Positions 44,764 through 52,574 of a stretch of DNA of 61,542 nt are shown here, piece by piece. The notes beneath the pieces are model-generated. The model was not told the DNA's origin, searched no databases, and worked only from the letters and a program-made list of their open reading frames with translations. Origin of the DNA: Alkalicoccus saliphilus (GTDB taxonomy: Bacteria > Bacillota > Bacilli > Bacillales > Salisediminibacteriaceae); NCBI RefSeq assembly GCF_003044065.1, contig NZ_PZJJ01000021.1, forward strand, positions 1 to 61,542. Direction: 5' to 3'. How positions within the stretch are numbered: position 1 is the first letter of the stretch; every line of letters starts with the position of its first letter. The position numbers and the translations under genes were made by a program.

Positions 44764-44778
44764 TGAGAATGATTGTCA
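44764..44778. promoter_or_regulatory. Fur box 3
   Basis: TGAGAAT-G-ATTGTCA: 12 of 14 positions of the Fur consensus, 26 bases upstream of the ferredoxin-NADP reductase start. Together with box 1 it should repress both divergent units when iron is plentiful. Confidence 0.65.
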
Positions 44779-44804
44779 ATTACATATTTCAGGGAGGAAT
44801 CAGG

Positions 44805-45845
44805 ATGGAAGTTCGGGACGTAACGATTATTGGAGGCGGGCCGGCAGGACTGTATACCGCTTTTTACAGCGGAGTACGCGGTATGAACGTGAGGCTGATA
44901 GAAGCACAGAGTGAGCTCGGCGGAAAAGTCAGACTTTATCCGGAAAAGGTTATTTGGGACGTTGGAGGCGTCCCTCCTGTTACTGGTTCGGACTTCTGCA
45001 GGCAGATTATCCAGCAGGGATTAACCTTCGATCCGGTAGTTGAACTGGACACTACTGTCGTGGATATTAAAAAAAGAGATGACGACGTTTTTGAGATCAC
45101 AGCGGAAGACGGCCGGACCTTTTTTTCCAAAGCTGTAATTGCGGCTGCCGGCGGAGGAATTATAACTCCCCAGCGCCTTCAGGTGGACGGAGCAGAACGG
45201 TTTGAAATTACAAATCTTCATTACACTGTCCAGTCCCTTAACACGTTCCGGGATAAAACGGTTCTTATTTCCGGCGGCGGCAATGCCGCTATCGACTGGG
45301 CCAATATGCTGGAAGACGTCGCGCGAAAAGTTATTCTCAGCTGTCGGAACGAGACGCTGAAAGCGCACGAGTCGGAAGTGGATAAACTGCTCTGTTCCTC
45401 CATCGACTGTCAATTCCTTACGTCCATCCAGCGGCTGATTGCGGACGAGAGCGGCACAAAAATTGACCGGGTCGAGCTGAAATGCGGCACTGAAGCCGGA
45501 AAAATTATCGATATTGACCATGTGCTCGTAAATCACGGCTATGAGCGGGAGCTTGGTTTTCTTAAAGAAACATCCCTGGCACTCGGTCTTACTGAAAACC
45601 AGCAGATCGCTGCCACAGCGGACGGTCGTACAAATGTCAAAGGGCTTTATGCTGCTGGGGATGTGATGCAGCATGAAGGAAAACTGAACCTGCTTGCAGG
45701 CGCTTTTCAGGATGCCGGCAATGCTGTTAACGCTGCAAAGCAGTATATTGATCCGTCCGCCCAGTCGAAGGGTAAAGTATCTTCCCATAACGAAGTGTTT
45801 GCAGCCCGAAACGCTGCAATAAAACGGTCCATAATAACAACGTGA
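44805..45845 (+). CDS. Ferredoxin/flavodoxin-NADP+ reductase, YumC/YcgT type
   Basis: 346 aa from ATG 44805 after AGGGAGG; the longer frame lies within the Fur boxes. Thioredoxin-reductase-like fold without the redox CxxC: FAD motif GGGPAGLYTAFY (10-21), NADPH motif ISGGGNAAIDWANML near 156-170, and C-terminal GLYAAGDVMQHEGKLNLLAGAFQDAGNAVNAA. Divergent from the siderophore transporter with shared Fur boxes, as for B. subtilis YcgT; it may give electrons to release iron from siderophores. Confidence 0.9.
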   Translation: MEVRDVTIIGGGPAGLYTAFYSGVRGMNVRLIEAQSELGGKVRLYPEKVIWDVGGVPPVTGSDFCRQIIQQGLTFDPVVELDTTVVDIKKRDDDVFEITAEDGRTFFSKAVIAAAGGGIITPQRLQVDGAERFEITNLHYTVQSLNTFRDKTVLISGGGNAAIDWANMLEDVARKVILSCRNETLKAHESEVDKLLCSSIDCQFLTSIQRLIADESGTKIDRVELKCGTEAGKIIDIDHVLVNHGYERELGFLKETSLALGLTENQQIAATADGRTNVKGLYAAGDVMQHEGKLNLLAGAFQDAGNAVNAAKQYIDPSAQSKGKVSSHNEVFAARNAAIKRSIITT

Positions 45846-46130
45846 ACAGATCAACATTATGTTCTCTCATAAAAAGCTTTCTCTACTGAAGAGCGCCTCT
45901 TATCTCTCAGTCGAAAACGGGGTTCTACAATACAACTTTTTAATAGAGGAGAGTGACAAAGTTCCCTCTCCCCCTGCTTTTGTAACATCCATACTCTGCC
46001 TGTGCTGTTAATATTGAAAAACTAAAAAATCACCAGCCTCTCCTATTTTTTCTATTTGTTAATGAAGGAAAACGCTTTCTTCTATCGAATTAAACAAGTA
46101 TTAGTATTTCATCTATCAGGAGGGGTTACG

Positions 46131-46871
46131 ATGCAGGAGCAGTGGAAAGTAATGAAGGGAGCGGAACCGTTTAAGGTAGAAGGAATGAACGCAGGGGTAC
46201 TCGTTTCCCATGGATTTACCGGAACAACACAAAGTATGCACCCACTCGGAAGCGCCTTTGCAGAAGCTGGATATACGGTATATGGCGCCCGCCTCGAGGG
46301 GCATGGCACTCACTACGAAGATATGGAACAGTCCACTTATGAAGACTGGATTGCTTCTATAGAAGAAGGCTATACGTGGCTTAAAGAACGCTGCGACTAC
46401 GTTTTTATCGCCGGTCTGTCCATGGGCGGTACTCTTGCGCTTTATATGGCGGAGCATCATCCGGAAATTAACGGTATCATTACAATCAATGCCGCCGTCG
46501 ATGTCCCTGCGATGGAACCGGTGCGTCATATGGAGGAGCGGTTTATCGATCCGATCGGATCTGATATTAAAAAACCAGACGTTACAGAGCTTGCCTATGA
46601 AAAAACACCTGTCGCCTCTGTTGGACAGCTGCTTGATCTGATGAAAAAAGTTAAACTGAACCTGCCCCGAGTGGAATGTCCCGTGCTTCTTTTCGTTTCA
46701 AAAGATGATCATGTAGTTCCGCCGGAAAATTCCCAGCTTATACATGACCAGATTTCCTCTACGGATAAAACACTGGTGCAGCTGGAAAACAGCTATCACG
46801 TCGCAACTCTCGATCATGATCAGCAGAAGATTATCGAACAATCAGTAACGTTTATGAAACACCATATTTAA
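46131..46871 (+). CDS. Alpha/beta hydrolase, carboxylesterase/monoacylglycerol lipase type
   Basis: 246 aa from ATG 46131, preceded by AGGAGGGG. Oxyanion region SHGFTGTTQSM near 27-37, nucleophile elbow AGLSMGGT near 93-100, Asp in FVSKDDHVVPPENS and His in ENSYHVATLDHD. This matches the Geobacillus Est30 / bacterial MGL family. Cytoplasmic, acting on short acyl esters or monoacylglycerols. Confidence 0.9.
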   Translation: MQEQWKVMKGAEPFKVEGMNAGVLVSHGFTGTTQSMHPLGSAFAEAGYTVYGARLEGHGTHYEDMEQSTYEDWIASIEEGYTWLKERCDYVFIAGLSMGGTLALYMAEHHPEINGIITINAAVDVPAMEPVRHMEERFIDPIGSDIKKPDVTELAYEKTPVASVGQLLDLMKKVKLNLPRVECPVLLFVSKDDHVVPPENSQLIHDQISSTDKTLVQLENSYHVATLDHDQQKIIEQSVTFMKHHI

Positions 46872-46878
46872 AATCATG

Positions 46879-46905
46879 AGCTCTCCAGCCGCTGCTGGAG
46901 GGCTC
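46879..46905 (+). terminator. Terminator of the hydrolase gene
   Basis: Stem GAGCTCTCCAGC/GCTGGAGGGCTC with a 3-4 base loop right after the gene. It lacks a good T-run. Confidence 0.55.
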
Positions 46906-46911
46906 TCAGAG

Positions 46912-47311
46912 TGTTGATTAAGTCTCGATTTCAGAATAATGATTCTTCTGAACGTACAGCTTTCTCCTGCACTCCCGAGCCTGCCGTGGGGCTCGTCGTC
47001 AGCTATTTGCCCTCCGGCTTTGAAAAGGATCTTCCGACTTCGCTTCATCCCACCGGCGTCCCCGCCGGACGTTTCGGAGGAAAAAGCCTCTCCTGAACGG
47101 AAGAAAGAGCGGAATCAACACGTTTTTTAGAAGAGAAACCTTCTTTTTATTTTCCTGCTGGAGCTGCAGCAGGCGACTCCCGAGGCGAGATAGGACGAGC
47201 AGAAGATCCGTTTGGGAGGAAGAAATTAGCTGAAGCCGGCCCGCCAGGAAAGATCCTGCGGAGGCGAAAGTAGGGAAATGTCTACGCATGTATAAAAATA
47301 CTTTATAAACA
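46912..47311 (-). repeat. Dispersed MITE-like repeat, copy 5 (inverted, full length)
   Basis: 400 bases on the minus strand, closest to copy 1 over the whole length (shared TCTGCTCGTCCTATCTCGCC, GTGTTGATTCCG, GGGACGCCGGTGGGAT, GCGAAGTCGGAAGATCC, CGAGCCCCACGGCA). Its forward-strand ends are TGTTGATTAAG (46912) and CTTTATAAACA (47311), a clear inverted pair. Confidence 0.85.
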
Positions 47312-47705
47312 GATGTATGTTATCCGTCTTTTTTCAGATAAGGAATGCCAGTAAAACGAATTTTATCATACACATCAGCATGGATTAAAACGAACAGCCG
47401 ATGATATTATACGTTTCAGACGAACGCTTTTATGGGCTTACCTTCCACTGCCTTTCTGCCCCCGTCGTTTTTCACTGGGTCCATACATTAAAAGCGAACT
47501 TGAGAATATAAATATTCATTTTTATCCATACAAACTGTGAGAATCGTATTTAAGAGGTTGATTTTATTATCTGAAAAAACTGATATCAACAAGTAACCCC
47601 CTCCAATTTATGTTAAAATTTACATATACGGCTGATTGTCCTCCTATACTTACGTTCTGATTTCAGGAGCTTCGGCTGAATCCTGCATAATGGAGGTTAT
47701 ACATA
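47312..47705. other. Intergenic region upstream of the RraA-like gene
   Basis: About 390 bases, AT-rich near 47480-47620. It must contain the promoter. No ORF or recognised leader RNA. Confidence 0.35.
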
Positions 47706-48320
47706 ATGACGGAAGTAATTAAAGAATTTGCCCGAATACCTGCCACTGCTGTATCAGACGCGCTGAATGGACTGACGAATATGGAACAGTCCATTAAACC
47801 GCTGAAGCGTGACACGCATACAGCCGGCAGGGCCTATACAGTAAAACTCCGGGCAGCCGACAATAAGCTTGTTATGAAAGGTATCAAAGAAGCGCAGGAA
47901 GGCGATATTCTGGTGATTGACGCTAAAGGATATATGGAAAATGCCTCATGCGGCGATTTTGTTATCGGGGTTGCAAAAACGATGGGACTCAGAGGTGTCG
48001 TAATCGACGGGGCGGTTCGTGATATGAATGGAATACTGGATCTCGATTTCCCTGTATTCTGCAAAGGAACAACGGCTGCGGCAAGTGACAAGCACGGTTC
48101 CGGAGAGACCGGAATTCCAATTTCCTGCGGCAGCACAGTCGTGCGTACAGGAGATATTATTGTCGGCGATATAGACGGTGTGGTCGTCGTACCTCAGGAA
48201 AAGGCTCAGGATATACTCGATAAGTCAAAAGAAAAAATCATTAAAGATGAGGAACGGGAAGAAAAAGTACTGAAAAGCAGGGAATCCGCTCTGGAATATA
48301 TTAATAAGCAGTTGAGCTGA
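47706..48320 (+). CDS. RraA/HMG-aldolase-family protein
   Basis: 204 aa. The family core is complete: TAVSDALNGL near 14-23, GDILVIDAKGYMENASCGDF near 60-79, GLRGVVIDGAVRDMN near 87-101 (Arg and Asp of the metal/pyruvate site) and GDIIVGDIDGVVVVPQE near 143-159. Bacterial members are either 4-hydroxy-4-methyl-2-oxoglutarate aldolases or RNase E inhibitors; since Firmicutes mostly lack the E. coli RNase E target, an aldolase or oxaloacetate decarboxylase is more likely. Confidence 0.88.
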   Translation: MTEVIKEFARIPATAVSDALNGLTNMEQSIKPLKRDTHTAGRAYTVKLRAADNKLVMKGIKEAQEGDILVIDAKGYMENASCGDFVIGVAKTMGLRGVVIDGAVRDMNGILDLDFPVFCKGTTAAASDKHGSGETGIPISCGSTVVRTGDIIVGDIDGVVVVPQEKAQDILDKSKEKIIKDEEREEKVLKSRESALEYINKQLS

Positions 48321-48353
48321 ATACAAATACGTCCGATCCGTTGCTTCCTCATC

Positions 48354-48383
48354 AAACTGTCCAGCCCTGTCTGGACAGTTTTT
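48354..48383 (+). terminator. Terminator of the RraA-like gene
   Basis: Stem AAACTGTCCAG/CTGGACAGTTT, followed by TTT, 34 bases after the stop. Confidence 0.8.
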
Positions 48384-48556
48384 ATATTCATGTAACAATA
48401 GATAGAGAAAAAATGTTTTACATCCCTCCATTTCCCATTCAAAAGACCTGACAAAGTATAATATTGGCAATTAGTGGTTTTATTTTCCACCAGAAGGAAA
48501 AAGTATATAACAGTGACTACTTTGGTTACAAATACATAAACAAAGGATGGGGTTTT

Positions 48557-49495
48557 TTGAAGAAAACAAGCTTATTTACCGTCACCGCTGCAGGACTTTT
48601 TATGGCAGGAGCTGTATCAGTTTCTGCTGAAGAGCATAACGCTGAAGATATTCTTCACGAATCAAACGAAGCAATGGAGAACCTCGACAGCTTTTCAAGT
48701 GTTATTGACATCGATATGTCCATGGGCGACGGTGAGGAAGATATTGATGTTCAATCCACAGTGAAGCAGGATGTCATTCTGGATCCTTTGAAAATCCGTC
48801 AGGAAACAACAGATCAGATGCCGGACGGTTCAGGGGAACAGACGCGCACTTCCTACATTACAGATGAAGGCTATTATGAAGAGGACGGTGACGGAGGGTG
48901 GTACAAGATTGATGAGGGCATCGATGCCAATATGTATGACCCGGGAGATCAGATGGATGAAGCGATGGTCTGGGGTGATGATCTGGAGCTTGAAGAAGAA
49001 AACGGATACTACGTAATTTCCTATTCCGGCAGCGGAGATGAGCTGGAGGATGTTATGGATCAGTATGGTGAAGAGCTTTACGGTGAGGAAGAAGGCATGG
49101 AGGATATGATGGACGAGCTTGATATTTCCCATTTCTCTTATGAACTGTACGTGGATCAGGAAAGTTATTACCTCACTCAGGCTTCCATTGACCTGACAAT
49201 GGAGCTTCAGGCAGAAGGGATGGAAGTTTCCATGGATCAGACAATGGACATGGAGTTCCATAACTTTAACGGAGTGGAAGACTTCGATATTCCGGAAGAA
49301 GTTTTGGAAGAAGCTGTGGATATTGAAGAAATGATTGAGGAAGAAATAGATGAAGCCGGAGAGGTTGAAGAAGGCGATGAACTACCGGCTACAGCAACAA
49401 ACCAGCCGATATGGACTGCTGCAGGACTGCTCCTTGCTGCAGCAGCAGGCGGAGTGCTTGTAATGGGCCGCAGAACAAGAAAAACAGAGCAGTAG
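48557..49495 (+). CDS. Acidic secreted protein with an LPATA sortase signal
   Basis: 312 aa from TTG 48557 (LKKTSLFTVTAAGLF), the first start after AAAGGATGGGG that gives a proper signal peptide (cleavage near VSA-EEHN). The body is a DUF6612/LppX-like beta-rich lipid- or ligand-binding fold: SNEAMENLDSFSS near the N-terminus and DMEFHNFNGVEDFDIPEEV at the end. The C-terminus is a cell-wall sorting signal: LPATA, a hydrophobic helix (WTAAGLLLAAAAGGVLVMG) and RRTRK. LPxTA-type motifs are used by class D sortases in Bacillus. No sortase gene is in the window. Very acidic. Confidence 0.78.
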   Translation: MKKTSLFTVTAAGLFMAGAVSVSAEEHNAEDILHESNEAMENLDSFSSVIDIDMSMGDGEEDIDVQSTVKQDVILDPLKIRQETTDQMPDGSGEQTRTSYITDEGYYEEDGDGGWYKIDEGIDANMYDPGDQMDEAMVWGDDLELEEENGYYVISYSGSGDELEDVMDQYGEELYGEEEGMEDMMDELDISHFSYELYVDQESYYLTQASIDLTMELQAEGMEVSMDQTMDMEFHNFNGVEDFDIPEEVLEEAVDIEEMIEEEIDEAGEVEEGDELPATATNQPIWTAAGLLLAAAAGGVLVMGRRTRKTEQ

Positions 49496-49536
49496 CAGCT
49501 GATTTTCCTTCTATCTTAAAGTATAATAAACTAAAC

Positions 49537-49577
49537 TAAAAAGGATACAGAGCGACAACTTCGCTCTGTATCCTTTT
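49537..49577 (+). terminator. Terminator of the sortase-substrate gene
   Basis: Perfect 17-base stem AAAAGGATACAGAGCGA with a 5-base loop and TTTT, about 40 bases after the stop. Confidence 0.85.
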
Positions 49578-49682
49578 CTGATTTTATGAAGACATAATAA
49601 GAACTTCATGCCGGATTTATTAAGTTAATTACCAGCAAAGCATATGGCTCTAACATTCCATAAATGCTGGCAGTGTACTGTG

Positions 49683-50495
49683 TTAATACATCTGATCGAC
49701 CGGATCCGGATTTCGTTTAAGAACAGCCGTAAAGCAGCTGTGTTCTATTTTATGGTCTGTTTCCCCGAAAGTATAAAGCAGATGATCATACAGTTCATTT
49801 AAAATAGCCTGCTGCTTCTTCCCTTCAAATTCTGCCATCCACGAAAGCGATCCTACTCTTCCACACCAGTCTTCATTTGTGAAAAGCACATCGTAAGTGA
49901 ACTTATATATTTCCTGCAGATCAAAATGTGCATCCTGCCATTCCCGGAACCAATCGACTGGAAATCCGTTAATGACCTGACCGGCTTCGGCTTTTGCTCC
50001 GGCCGGTATTATTTTTCCTCCGTGTTTATATTTACCAACTATGTCCATAGTATCTCTAATTACTTTTGACTTGGAGACAAATCCGGAATCAGCAACAATT
50101 AACGTACTGTTCTTTTTTGAAATTCTCCTGATTTCCTCTAGAGCTTTCTGCCGGTCAAACCAGTGCCACGCTCTAAACACTGTAACGTAATCAAAATGTT
50201 CGTCTCTCAAGCCCGTTGATTCAGCACACCCGTATTTATATTTGATTTGCGTCCCCTCTTCTTTATTTTGTTCTTCTGCCTTTTTAATAAGTTCCCTGGA
50301 AGGTTCTATACCAGTCACATCTGCTCCTTCTTCACATAGAGCTCTTGTCAGCACTCCGGTCCCTGCACCAAGGTCAGCTGCCTTCTTCCCTTTAATTTCG
50401 TACCCTCTTATTATAAGAGCCGGAATAAAATCTGCCGGGAGGTCATTCCGGTACAGGCTGTAATTGTCCGCTACATTTCCAAAGTTCACTTTCAT
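49683..50495 (-). CDS. Class I SAM-dependent methyltransferase
   Basis: 270 aa: motif I AADLGAGTGVLTRAL near 39-53, motif II VTGIEPSRELIKKAEEQ, then YKYGCAESTGLRDEHFDYVTVFRAWHWFD, the UbiE/TrmB-like methyltransferase_11 pattern. The acceptor is unknown. Start ATG after ACGGAGG. No clear operon partners. Confidence 0.85.
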   Translation of the reverse strand: MKVNFGNVADNYSLYRNDLPADFIPALIIRGYEIKGKKAADLGAGTGVLTRALCEEGADVTGIEPSRELIKKAEEQNKEEGTQIKYKYGCAESTGLRDEHFDYVTVFRAWHWFDRQKALEEIRRISKKNSTLIVADSGFVSKSKVIRDTMDIVGKYKHGGKIIPAGAKAEAGQVINGFPVDWFREWQDAHFDLQEIYKFTYDVLFTNEDWCGRVGSLSWMAEFEGKKQQAILNELYDHLLYTFGETDHKIEHSCFTAVLKRNPDPVDQMY

Positions 50496-50636
50496 ACAGT
50501 TTCCTCCGTTCCGTAGTGGAGTATCCCTCGTCAGGTGTCTGCGTGATGAATGAACTTATATTATAACATTCCACAAAGTCTATTAGTGAAAAATTCCATT
50601 AAATACTATATTTTTCCAAATGACTGATAATCTATA

Positions 50637-51128
50637 CTATTCAGGTAAAGCCAGCTTCATCCGTCTTGTCTGGAGTTTATGGCCATAAAGCTCTTCTTCG
50701 TATTCCTCCAGCAATTTAAAACCCCGGGCTTCATAAAAAGCAGTTCCTGTTACATTTTCACGCTCTACTTCCACATAAATTTCCCGGAGGCTTGGTTTCT
50801 CCTGTATGCCTGCTTCCAGCAGCTTAGTACCAGCCTTCTTCCCCTGTGCTGCAGGAAGGACGTAAAGTGCTCCTAATTCTGCCTCCTGAGGATTTTTGTA
50901 AAAGAAATTGGCGAAGCCGATGATTTGTTCTTTATCTACAGCTACAAATAAAGAAGTTCTTGCAATTCTTCCTGGCATGTTTTCATCGGAATAGGCTCTG
51001 CCAAGAAATTTATTCTGTACATTTCTCGGTATCATTCCGTCGTAAGTATCGTGCCACGTTTCATAAGCAATGTTCTGTATAGATGAAATATCTTCAGTTA
51101 CTGCTTTTCTTATTATCATTTTTGTCAC
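50637..51128 (-). CDS. GNAT acetyltransferase
   Basis: 163 aa with a GTG start after GAAGGAGG. GNAT fold: IRKAVTEDISSIQNIA (beta1), GALYVLPAAQGKKAGTKLLEA with the acetyl-CoA loop QGKKAG near 93-98, and TAFYEARGFKLLEEYEEELYG at the end. Substrate unknown; the next gene upstream is another GNAT protein. Confidence 0.87.
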   Translation of the reverse strand: MTKMIIRKAVTEDISSIQNIAYETWHDTYDGMIPRNVQNKFLGRAYSDENMPGRIARTSLFVAVDKEQIIGFANFFYKNPQEAELGALYVLPAAQGKKAGTKLLEAGIQEKPSLREIYVEVERENVTGTAFYEARGFKLLEEYEEELYGHKLQTRRMKLALPE

Positions 51129-51239
51129 TATGCTTCCTCCTTCTGCCGGCCAGGCGGCACGGAATTGATCTTACACACCGACCCTGCCTGCTTAAGAAAC
51201 TTCTCCGCGTCTTTAAGGTATTCTTTGTATTCCTCTTCC
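51129..51239 (-). pseudogene. Possible gene remnant between the two GNAT genes
   Basis: A minus-strand frame without a start codon reads RLEEEYKEYLKDAEKFLKQ, then AGSVCKINSVPPGRQKEEA and TAG, which overlaps the Shine-Dalgarno of the next gene. Codon use looks coding, so it may be the tail of a lost protein. It could equally be chance. Confidence 0.25.
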
Positions 51240-51251
51240 AGACGTAATCAA

Positions 51252-51740
51252 CTACCCTGAACTTTCGGCACGGTAAAGCCTTTTTTCCATCGATACAACT
51301 TCAATAGGCGATTTCCCCGGCTTTTGAATCGTTTCTTCCTCAAAAATTTGATAGCCCCAGCTTTCATATTTTGCAATGTTTTCCGGCGTATCTTTTCGTA
51401 CTTTACAGTAAAGATAATCAATCCCGAGCGTCAGAAAATGATCCTCCAGAGCTTTAATGAGTGATTTTGCAAGACCTCCACCCTGCATGGAAGGATGCAC
51501 AGCGAGCCGGAAAAAGTACCATCCGTGATCTCTTTTCGTATACCGTACTACTGCTGCCGGTTCGTTATCTACAAATGCTATCAACGCTTCTTCTCCATTG
51601 TTTAAACCTTCCCTGATTGTCTCTGCTGTCTCTTTCACAGCTCCGGACGGCGGATTATCATTATTATAAATGGAAAAGGCTTCCCACATCAGGTTACGGA
51701 TAATATCTGCATCCGAAAGTTCTGCTTCTCTTATAAACAT
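51252..51740 (-). CDS. GNAT acetyltransferase
   Basis: 162 aa. FIREAELSDADIIRNLMWEAF at the N-terminus, RLAVHPSMQGGGLAKSLIKALED with the CoA loop QGGGLAK near 85-91, and IAKYESWGYQIFEEE. It resembles amino-acid or ribosomal-protein-like acetyltransferases; the substrate is unknown. Start ATG after GGGGAGG. Confidence 0.88.
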   Translation of the reverse strand: MFIREAELSDADIIRNLMWEAFSIYNNDNPPSGAVKETAETIREGLNNGEEALIAFVDNEPAAVVRYTKRDHGWYFFRLAVHPSMQGGGLAKSLIKALEDHFLTLGIDYLYCKVRKDTPENIAKYESWGYQIFEEETIQKPGKSPIEVVSMEKRLYRAESSG

Positions 51741-52148
51741 ACATTACCTCCCCATTCTCAACAGCTGTTACTCCATTCATTTTATCACCTATAAACCAGC
51801 ATTATAGAAACTATATACATTCCCCAAATGCTGATGAGCATTCACAACTATTCATACCTTCGTGTACATATGACAGTAAGCCCAGTTTAAAACGCTAATT
51901 TACGAAAAATCGGTGATTTCTGAAGCAAAAATCATTTACAGTGCTCAAATAACCTTTTCTGAAAAACTTATGAAATTCCTTCCTTCTTCTAAAGCCCTAA
52001 TTATTTTATTATAAATCCCCAATACTTTATAATACATTTGTGTGAGTTAAAGTGGGAAGGATGGGTTTTTCTGCCGCTCTCTTATGAATGTTAGGGTATA
52101 TGCGTCCTCTCCCCTCTCATATAAATTTAATTTTTTGGAGGTTTTAAT
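51741..52148. other. Intergenic region
   Basis: About 410 bases, AT-rich, upstream of both flanking genes. GGGTAT at 52092-52097 looks like a SigB -10, but no -35 stands at the right distance. No ORF. Confidence 0.35.
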
Positions 52149-52433
52149 ATGGATATGAGTAAAATATTCACTGCGCAAAGAAAAGTATCAAGGGAAGAAT
52201 TTATGGAAATGTCCCAGGCCGGCATCCGTGAATTATTTGATCTTGAACATTATAAAGTGCTCGATGGTTCCACCGGAGAGGAAGTCAGCCATTTTGTATA
52301 CAATACGGAAACGCACGACTGTTATTTGATCGATCTGAGAGCTTCCTATGAACTTCTCGCAGCGTTCTACTGCGGGGGAGATAAAGCAACCGTTAAGGCC
52401 TCTATAGAAAAGATCGCCTCTTCTGTAGAATAA
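52149..52433 (+). CDS. Unknown 94-aa cytoplasmic protein
   Basis: ATG after TTGGAGG, own promoter region and strong terminator, so a real single gene. Soluble alpha/beta protein: helix SREEFMEMSQAGIRELF, strand YKVLDGSTGEEVSHFVYN, the turn ETHDCYLIDLRASYELLAAFYCGG, and a final helix. Two Cys (57 and 75) could form a pair or bind metal. I do not recognise the family. Confidence 0.65.
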   Translation: MDMSKIFTAQRKVSREEFMEMSQAGIRELFDLEHYKVLDGSTGEEVSHFVYNTETHDCYLIDLRASYELLAAFYCGGDKATVKASIEKIASSVE

Positions 52434-52445
52434 ACATCAGCAAAA

Positions 52446-52490
52446 AAGGACCGGCTCCTGTCTGTTAAACAGACAGGTGAGCCGGTCCTT
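52446..52490 (+). terminator. Terminator of the 94-aa gene
   Basis: Two-stage stem AAGGACCGGCTC + CTGTCTGT with their complements, loop TTAA; T-rich 3' side. A-run on the left arm, so it may also serve the convergent rlmCD. Confidence 0.85.
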
Positions 52491-52574
52491 ATTTTGCTTT
52501 ATGCCTTTCGCAGGTACAGAAATAAAAATGCAAACTGAAATTATTCATCGGGTTTTATCCGATTCTGTTAATTT

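Noticed and set aside
52060-52148. SigB promoter before the 94-aa gene (GGGTAT)
   Set aside because: No GTTTAA-like -35 at 13-15 bases; the nearest G-T-rich hexamer is 23 bases away.
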